NCBI RefSeq assembly: GCF_003263515.1
Contig: NZ_JYDE01000037.1
Span: 1 to 64,000 of the forward strand
Direction: 5' to 3'
Source: Rahnella inusitata
GTDB taxonomy: Bacteria; Pseudomonadota; Gammaproteobacteria; Enterobacterales; Enterobacteriaceae
Length of the DNA stretch: 64,000 nt
The notes beneath the pieces were generated by a model. It was not told the DNA's origin. It ran no database searches and worked only from the letters and a program-made list of their open reading frames with translations. Below, one piece after another: positions 58,954 to 64,000 of the stretch. The translations under genes and the position numbers were made by a program. Position 1 is the stretch's first letter; the number at the start of each line of letters is the position of its first letter.

Positions 58954-61080
58954 TTAGTTACCCACCTGACGCCAGCTTCCGCTGGCCGTTCTAATCATTA
59001 ATGCGCGGTAGTATTTCCCCATCATTCGGCAGTCGCCCATATCCGAGCGGATATTTAACCCCGTCATGAAACAACCGGTAGGCGCTTCCCAGTTCTGTTG
59101 CGCCGTCCATCCCGCATTCTCCAGCGCCTGGCTGCCGCGCTGCACGTCATAAATAAAGCGAGAGTCCGACCAGGCGCTGGTTGCTAAATAAACCAGCGCA
59201 TTATTTGATGCACGCCTCATGTAAGGGGCATTTGGGTTATCAGCCTCGAGGCCAACATAGGTGATCCAATCACGGTGAGCATACCCTGACAAATCTTGCT
59301 GCGGCGGCGGGAAATTGGTGGTGTAAACCTCTCCCATATCTGAAGCATCTACCTGAATTTTGACCTTAGAACCCGTCCAGCCGATATAGACTTTATTGCT
59401 CTGCATACCGGCACCGCCGCCTTGCTGAACAGCGGAAAAGTTCCCGACATTCCCCAGCCCGACATTCGAGTTGGTGAGGTTGATGTCTTTCGTGCCGTCA
59501 AAGGCTACACCGGCAATCTTCCGGGCGGTGGCGAGTTTAGTCGCTGCTACTGCAGTGCCGCCCGATGGCAGTGCGCCGACGTTTCCTGCGCTTATACTGA
59601 TGTCTTTTGTGCCGTCAAAGGCCACACCGGCAATTTTCCGCGCCGTGGCTAATTTGGTTGCCGCCACTGCCGTGCCTTTACTCGGCAATCCACCCAGATT
59701 TTTTAATGCGTCGGTTGCAGTTTTTGCACCGGTGCCACCGCTGGAAATAGGCAGTGCGGTGGTTAATGTCAGGCCATACGCACCGGTAACCTCCAGACCG
59801 CCGTCCATCACCCAGTTATCCGCCGTGCCGTTCGTCACGTTTGACGCTCTTTTTCGCAGGATCCACCTGCCGTTAGTGGTATCCCAAAAACCGAAATTGC
59901 CCGCGCCTGAATAGTTCACCGAGATCAATGGATGTGCAGCATCTGACGAACTGAATTCACACGCACCATCATGGCGGCTGAATCTCACTAATCCTTTAAA
60001 TTCGGTGTCACCAGCAAACGTCGCATTGCCGCTATCACCATCTAAGGTGATAGCGGATTTAACCACCCCAGCGTCATTTCTGGCATTGAGAACTAACCTT
60101 CCGCCGCCGGTGGTGTTGTACTGAAAACTCACCCCGGCGAGAATGCGACCATAGGGATCACCCGCCGCTGTTGTAAGGCGGGCGGCAATATCGCCAACAG
60201 CGATCACTGAGCCAGGTCGCATCCCTTCCACCTGATCAAGCCGGTTATACGTTGTGTAGGCTGAAAACGCATCTGCTCTGGAGATCAGTTGTCGATAACT
60301 TGCGATGCTTTCCCGTTGTGTTAGTGAGCCGGAAAATACCGCAGAGGTACCTTTGAGTTCGCCAGTAACCACGCCGCCGGTTGAAGCAAGTGCGCCCACG
60401 TCCGCCGCCGTCAGAGTTTGGTCAGCGCTTAACGCCTTACCGTTAATTTTACGGGTGGAAGGGACGCGGCTGTTGGCGTTGTCATTAACAGCCTTCACCG
60501 CTTTTGGTGTGGCGGCCAGCGCTTCGCTGCTACTGCTGACCGAGCTGCTCAGCTGAACAAACCCCTTTGCCGCCATTGTGCCGTCTGGATGATTGCGCGA
60601 TTTCTCATGCGCGGCCAGCATGTCATTCACATACTGCTCGGTTGCCATAATCACCGAATCGTCGATCAGCAAGCTGATTGCCTCGGTGTTGCTGACGGCA
60701 ATCACCATGCGCAACGTCTGCGTGCGGCCTGAACCTTCCGCCAGCGTCGGTTTATAGGTGTCCGCCATGTTGCAGACGGCAATCAGCGCGCCGTCGCTGC
60801 TGAACAGCCCCATTTCGCGCATCCAGAAGCCGCCGACGCTGGCAGACAGCACCGCTTCGGCAATGACCCAATTTCCGTGCGAAGGGTCAAGCTTCAATGA
60901 GTTGAGCGGCGTGCGGTAGACCTCTTTCACCAGTTTGGTCTGTGAGGCCACAGGCGTTGTTGCCTTGCCGTTGCCGTCGCCGACGGCCAGCTGCGTAATG
61001 TTAATGTCTGTCCCCGCCGCAATGGCCGCCGCGATACGCGCCTGGCCGAGCGTGGTGACAACGGATTTAAATGTGCTCAT
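58954..61080 (-). CDS. H: P2 gpH-like tail fibre protein
   Basis: 708 residues (P2 H 669). The N-terminal 150 residues (STFKSVVTTLGQARIAAAIA, GGFWMREMGLFSSDGALIAV) attach to the baseplate and are well conserved. The long shaft includes two tandem 39-residue repeats at 465-542. The C-terminal 150 residues (GYAHRDWITYVG and on) are the likely receptor-binding part, matched to the chaperone downstream. Host range lies here. Confidence 0.92.
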   Translation of the reverse strand: MSTFKSVVTTLGQARIAAAIAAGTDINITQLAVGDGNGKATTPVASQTKLVKEVYRTPLNSLKLDPSHGNWVIAEAVLSASVGGFWMREMGLFSSDGALIAVCNMADTYKPTLAEGSGRTQTLRMVIAVSNTEAISLLIDDSVIMATEQYVNDMLAAHEKSRNHPDGTMAAKGFVQLSSSVSSSSEALAATPKAVKAVNDNANSRVPSTRKINGKALSADQTLTAADVGALASTGGVVTGELKGTSAVFSGSLTQRESIASYRQLISRADAFSAYTTYNRLDQVEGMRPGSVIAVGDIAARLTTAAGDPYGRILAGVSFQYNTTGGGRLVLNARNDAGVVKSAITLDGDSGNATFAGDTEFKGLVRFSRHDGACEFSSSDAAHPLISVNYSGAGNFGFWDTTNGRWILRKRASNVTNGTADNWVMDGGLEVTGAYGLTLTTALPISSGGTGAKTATDALKNLGGLPSKGTAVAATKLATARKIAGVAFDGTKDISISAGNVGALPSGGTAVAATKLATARKIAGVAFDGTKDINLTNSNVGLGNVGNFSAVQQGGGAGMQSNKVYIGWTGSKVKIQVDASDMGEVYTTNFPPPQQDLSGYAHRDWITYVGLEADNPNAPYMRRASNNALVYLATSAWSDSRFIYDVQRGSQALENAGWTAQQNWEAPTGCFMTGLNIRSDMGDCRMMGKYYRALMIRTASGSWRQVGN
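59455..59688 (-). repeat. two tandem 117-base repeats in the tail fibre gene
   Basis: Units 59572-59688 and 59455-59571 each encode LPS(K/G)GTAVAATKLATARK then IAGVAFDGTKDI, nearly identical in protein; the DNA differs mainly at third positions. The motif resembles collar repeats of long fibres. Confidence 0.85.
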
Positions 61081-61089
61081 ATCGTCCTC

Positions 61090-61617
61090 TTATGCGGGGT
61101 AAACGGTCAGCAGCTCGCCGACGTACTGCGCTGCGCCAATGTAAACGTCGCCTTTAATATCCTGGATAATGGTCAGCCCGATCAGGTGGCGGCTTGCGGG
61201 TTTGGCGTCGGCAATCAGCCTTTCCATCTCTAAATACATTTCTTCGGTGATGCCGGTTTCCAGCACGCCGATGTCCAGGCGAAACGTGCCTGGTTCGTCG
61301 TTGGTTTCCCACCACTCGGTCACGTTAATCAGGTAGCCGAGCGGCTCCACGACGCGGCGAATAGCGCCGATGGTTCCCTTATGGCAGTGAATGAACCAGG
61401 CCGACTGAATCACGCGCCGCTTAGTGGCAACCGGCCAGTTTTCATCCCAGCGGTCAACCGACAGCGCCCACGCCAGGTAAGGTAAAAACTTTGCCGGACA
61501 GGCCAGCGGATCCCAGAGCTGCCGCAGCGGCACCGGCACGTTTTCAAGCGCGGCGCAGGCGTCGGCGGCGGCTACCTCAAGCTGGGATGAACCGACGGGC
61601 AGCAGGCGATCACTCAT
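61090..61617 (-). CDS. I: P2 gpI-like baseplate protein
   Basis: 175 residues (P2 I 176). SDRLLPVGSSQLEVAAADAC, LPYLAWALSVDRWDENWP and KRRVIQSAWFIHCHKGTIGA are typical. Overlaps the end of J by 8 bases. Confidence 0.93.
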   Translation of the reverse strand: MSDRLLPVGSSQLEVAAADACAALENVPVPLRQLWDPLACPAKFLPYLAWALSVDRWDENWPVATKRRVIQSAWFIHCHKGTIGAIRRVVEPLGYLINVTEWWETNDEPGTFRLDIGVLETGITEEMYLEMERLIADAKPASRHLIGLTIIQDIKGDVYIGAAQYVGELLTVYPA

Positions 61618-62518
61618 CGTAACCGCCCACTTTCAGGGTGTAGGCGGTGCAGAATGACGCCTGGGTTTTATCCAGCTCGATGTCGGCCTTCGGGCTTTTC
61701 AGCTCCACCCGCTGGACGCCCTCAACGTGCAGCGCGGCGTAAATGGCGGAGAGCCGGATGTCGCGGCCTAGCCGGTGCTGCGCGGTGGTGTAGGCGATAA
61801 GCTTCGCCTCGGCGGCTTCGCGAATGGGTTCGGCTTCGGGACCAGGGAACAGATACAGCACGGCATCAATGGTGTAATTCACGACGGTGGCTGACTGGAC
61901 GGTCACGCGGTCAGCCACGGGGCGCACGTTTTCATCGTTGAGCGCGGCCTGCACTTTCGCCAGCAGGTCAGCGGGGGCGGTGCCGTTGCCGGTCTGTGCC
62001 AGCACGGAAATCGTCACGCAGGCGGGCGACGGACTGATCACCGAAATGTCCGCCACGCGCCCGTCGGCAGAGCGCCCGTGATACTCATACGCGCCGACCG
62101 GACCCGCCACGCTCAGCCCTTCAAACGCCTGCTGTGCGCGGATACGCAAATCCGCATCGCTTTCCATCACCGCAGCCACGGCGGGCACGCTGGCGGTATC
62201 CGCAGGCGTGATGGTCAGGCGTTCCACGCTGAACGTCGCCGCGATGTTGTCCAGGTCTGCGCCGGTGGCGTAGGGCAGCATGACGGCCTGCGCCGCCTCG
62301 TTAATCCGCTGACGCAGGATCACTTCGCGGTAGGCATTCTCCTCCAGCAGCTTCACTATCGGCTCGGACTCCAGCGTCAGCGTGCGGGCGATGGCGGCCT
62401 GCTGGTCTTCGGGATACAGCGACACCAGCGTGGCTTTGCGCTCCGCCAGCAGAATTTCATAATCCAGCATCTCCACCACGTCGGGGGCGGGTAACTGGCT
62501 CAGGTCGATAGTTGCCAT
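61610..62518 (-). CDS. J: P2 gpJ-like baseplate wedge protein
   Basis: 302 residues, the same as P2 J; related to T4 gp6. DLSQLPAPDVVEMLDYEILL at the start and VQRVELKSPKADIELDKTQA near the end are conserved. Lies between W and I. Confidence 0.94.
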   Translation of the reverse strand: MATIDLSQLPAPDVVEMLDYEILLAERKATLVSLYPEDQQAAIARTLTLESEPIVKLLEENAYREVILRQRINEAAQAVMLPYATGADLDNIAATFSVERLTITPADTASVPAVAAVMESDADLRIRAQQAFEGLSVAGPVGAYEYHGRSADGRVADISVISPSPACVTISVLAQTGNGTAPADLLAKVQAALNDENVRPVADRVTVQSATVVNYTIDAVLYLFPGPEAEPIREAAEAKLIAYTTAQHRLGRDIRLSAIYAALHVEGVQRVELKSPKADIELDKTQASFCTAYTLKVGGYDE

Positions 62519-62521
62519 AAT

Positions 62522-62872
62522 TCAGCTCACTGGAAGGGTTAAGGAGATGGCGGCGGACGTGTCTTTGCGGATGCCGGTGAGTTCAACCACCGCTTTCCCG
62601 TCAAACGTCGTTTCAAAGGTGATGCCGGTGAGGCTGACGCGCGTCTCCCACTTGAGGATCGCGCTGTAACAGGCCGCCATGATTTGCAGCCGCAGCGCGG
62701 CATTCTGCGGGCGGTCAGTCAGTTCAGACAGCAGTGAACCATAGTCACGGCGCATGACGCGGGAACCGACGGGCGTGCGCAAAATGTCGCTGACCGACTG
62801 CTGAATGTGTGCCAGGTCTTCGACGCTGCGCCCCGTGTCGCGAGCCAGCCCGATGTATTTCGCGTTAGTCAT
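62522..62872 (-). CDS. W: P2 gpW-like baseplate wedge protein
   Basis: 116 residues (P2 W 115), of the T4 gp25 lysozyme-like fold. YIGLARDTGRSVEDLAHIQQ, TPVGSRVMRRDYGS and LPVS are typical. Its ATG overlaps the V stop. Confidence 0.94.
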   Translation of the reverse strand: MTNAKYIGLARDTGRSVEDLAHIQQSVSDILRTPVGSRVMRRDYGSLLSELTDRPQNAALRLQIMAACYSAILKWETRVSLTGITFETTFDGKAVVELTGIRKDTSAAISLTLPVS

Positions 62873-63510
62873 GAAGGCACCTGCGTTTGACCGCCGCCCG
62901 TCTGGACTCCGCCGTGTTTATGGGTATGAACAACGACGCCGTTTGACGTGATGCTGCCGCCGCTGTGTGTGAGGTTGCCGGTCATGGTGCCCCCCTGTTT
63001 AATTTCGATAGTGCCGGTGGTGAGTTTTTTCGTGCAGACCACCTCCGGCGCGTCGAGCGTGATGCGGGTTTTCGCCGTGCAGGTGATTAGTGGGGCGGTG
63101 ACAGCCACCTTAGCGGCAGCGTTCACCGTGGCTGATTTAATGCCGGTTGCCAGCAGCGCGCCGGTTTTGGGTTCGTACTCGATCACCGCGCCGTCAGGGA
63201 AAGTAACGTGTACGGCATCCGCCGAGGCGGACGGGGCGGGAAATTCATCAGAGAAAACGCCGGGCATCACAAAGGCGGTGTCCAGCTCGCCGCCCAGGCA
63301 GAACAGCAGAACCTGTTCACCGGCGGACGGTGCCCACCAGGAACGGGAACGCCCCGCGCGGGAAGTTAACCAGTGCAGCCAGTCGGTGACGTTGCCGCCG
63401 GTGTTCACGCGACAGGTGCCCGCAACTAAATCCACCTCGGCAACGGTGCCAATGCGGATCAGATTGCGCAGCAGGCGCGGAATGTCGTGTTTCGGAATGG
63501 ATGTATTCAT
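62869..63510 (-). CDS. V: P2 gpV-like tail spike
   Basis: 213 residues (P2 V 211). Membrane-piercing spike: N-terminal OB-like domain (VDLVAGTCRVNTGGNVTDWL, RAGRSRSWWAPSAGEQVLLF), a beta-helix and an apical HTHKH motif that binds iron in P2. First gene of the module. There is no clear ribosome site close to the ATG, and the upstream 490 bases lack the S and R genes that abut V in P2. Confidence 0.94.
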   Translation of the reverse strand: MNTSIPKHDIPRLLRNLIRIGTVAEVDLVAGTCRVNTGGNVTDWLHWLTSRAGRSRSWWAPSAGEQVLLFCLGGELDTAFVMPGVFSDEFPAPSASADAVHVTFPDGAVIEYEPKTGALLATGIKSATVNAAAKVAVTAPLITCTAKTRITLDAPEVVCTKKLTTGTIEIKQGGTMTGNLTHSGGSITSNGVVVHTHKHGGVQTGGGQTQVPS

Positions 63511-63557
63511 GAATAAAAGAATGCCGCCCTGTCAGGCAGCATACAATTTGGGACGGG

Positions 63558-63575
63558 TTGATGGCAGTTGGCACA
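63558..63575 (-). promoter_or_regulatory. Ogr-like site upstream of V
   Basis: TTG, 12 bases, ACA: two of the six consensus positions are swapped, but the flank GGCACAACGTGG is identical to that of the FI site. It is centred 56 bases before the V start, so the transcript would have almost no leader, which is odd. Confidence 0.45.
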
Positions 63576-63733
63576 ACGTGGGGATCACTAGCTAAGGAGT
63601 ATTAGCTCAAACCTGAGCTGACACATCTCGTATGTAGAACATCATTAAATCTGACAATGTGGTTTGAGCGATAAGCGAAACTTCACGGTTGCTTCCACTG
63701 CTGATTAAGGTTAACTGGAATTACGGAGTGTTA

Positions 63734-63916
63734 ATGAGCGGGCAACAGATGATAGTGGTATTTCATGTGATTTTTTTAAAGGGCTACGCTAAATTTATAG
63801 CCCCATGCCGTTATATTGCAGACTCTCTGTCATCTGCCAAAAATACGTTATTCGTCAACGCCGATCTGACTGCCTCGTCATTAAGGAGTCTTATGAAAAG
63901 TAACTTTTTCTTTTGA
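63734..63916 (+). CDS. possible 60-residue protein, unknown
   Basis: MSGQQMIVVFHVIFLKGYAK to LRSLMKSNFFF, with ACGGAG before the ATG. Hydrophobic near the N terminus, no family recognised. The frame may be chance in AT-rich DNA. Confidence 0.3.
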   Translation: MSGQQMIVVFHVIFLKGYAKFIAPCRYIADSLSSAKNTLFVNADLTASSLRSLMKSNFFF

Positions 63917-64000
63917 GATGAAAGCTCAATAAAATTATTTTGGACTCTTAACTCTCGTCCAAATTTAGGGAAGTCATTCAGTATAATGCTTATTTGCTGG

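Larger units (their letters stand above)
47709..63590. mobile_element. P2-type prophage-derived region next to sdsR
   Basis: Phage-derived DNA begins within about 70 bases of the SdsR terminator. It comprises an integrase fragment, an AT-rich restriction gene, a complete integrase, ogr, fosA and the tail genes D to V. No capsid, terminase, lysis, repressor, cox or replication gene is seen. The right end is not defined in this window, and no duplicate of the sdsR terminator (a candidate attR) was found up to 64,000. Confidence 0.8.
63511..64000. other. region upstream of V
   Basis: 490 bases. It holds the Ogr-like site at 63558 and one small plus-strand frame at 63734. No P2 tail completion, lysis or capsid gene is seen on either strand up to the end of the window. 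Confidence 0.6.

Noticed and set aside
63600-64000. Right attachment site of the prophage
   Set aside because: No copy of the terminator region of sdsR was seen up to the end of the window.

Overview
The window looks like chromosome from an enterobacterium of the Yersiniaceae type (Rahnella, Rouxiella, Ewingella or a close relative). That is an inference from protein similarity to E. coli and Serratia/Yersinia relatives and from gene order; no rRNA or other marker is present. Gene order between about 13 and 47.7 kb follows the E. coli 40-41 min region in blocks (manXYZ, yobD, rlmA, cspC, yobF, yebO, mgrB, yobH; yoaE, pdeD, sdaA, nudL, pabB, yoaH; purT, yebF, ptrB, holE, yobA, yebZ, yebY, sdsR). 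The first 10.6 kb follow the phoQ-phoP-purB-hflD-mnmA-nudJ-rluE-icd block.

Region 1 (0-10.6 kb) holds the PhoPQ two-component system with a PhoP-box array, an AT-rich gene for a membrane protein fused to a PstS-like domain, purB-hflD, mnmA, rluE-nudJ and icd. Region 2 (10.7-24.4 kb) holds a diguanylate cyclase, an orphan peptide-binding protein, a group of small proteins (YebW, YobH, YebO, YobF and others), a large autotransporter, mgrB, a metallo-beta-lactamase-fold hydrolase and cspC. mgrB encodes the PhoQ feedback inhibitor, so sensor, regulator and inhibitor all lie within about 20 kb. Region 3 (24.4-47.7 kb) is metabolic and maintenance DNA: manXYZ, yoaE, the c-di-GMP phosphodiesterase gene pdeD, sdaA, nudL-pabB, yoaH, purT, dbpA, yebF, ptrB, pip, holE, ftnA, the copper-related yobA-yebZ-yebY genes, and the sigma-S dependent small RNA SdsR.

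Region 4 (47.7-64 kb) is accessory DNA next to the 3' end of sdsR. From left to right it has a C-terminal piece of one P2-type integrase, an AT-rich modification-dependent restriction gene (EVE domain, McrA-type head, HNH nuclease) broken by one base in a T8 tract, and a complete related integrase. After these come the late activator ogr, a fosA-type fosfomycin resistance gene, and a complete P2-type contractile tail module (D, U, T, E/E', FII, FI, fibre assembly, H, I, J, W, V), all on the minus strand. No capsid, terminase, lysis, repressor or replication gene is visible, and the 490 bases upstream of V hold none of the P2 genes that normally abut it. The module is therefore either a rearranged prophage remnant or a tailocin-like particle locus. 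The window ends before this can be settled.

The best candidates for something undescribed are the EVE/McrA/HNH gene with its slippage tract, the tail-only P2 cassette carrying fosA, and the membrane-PstS fusion next to phoPQ.
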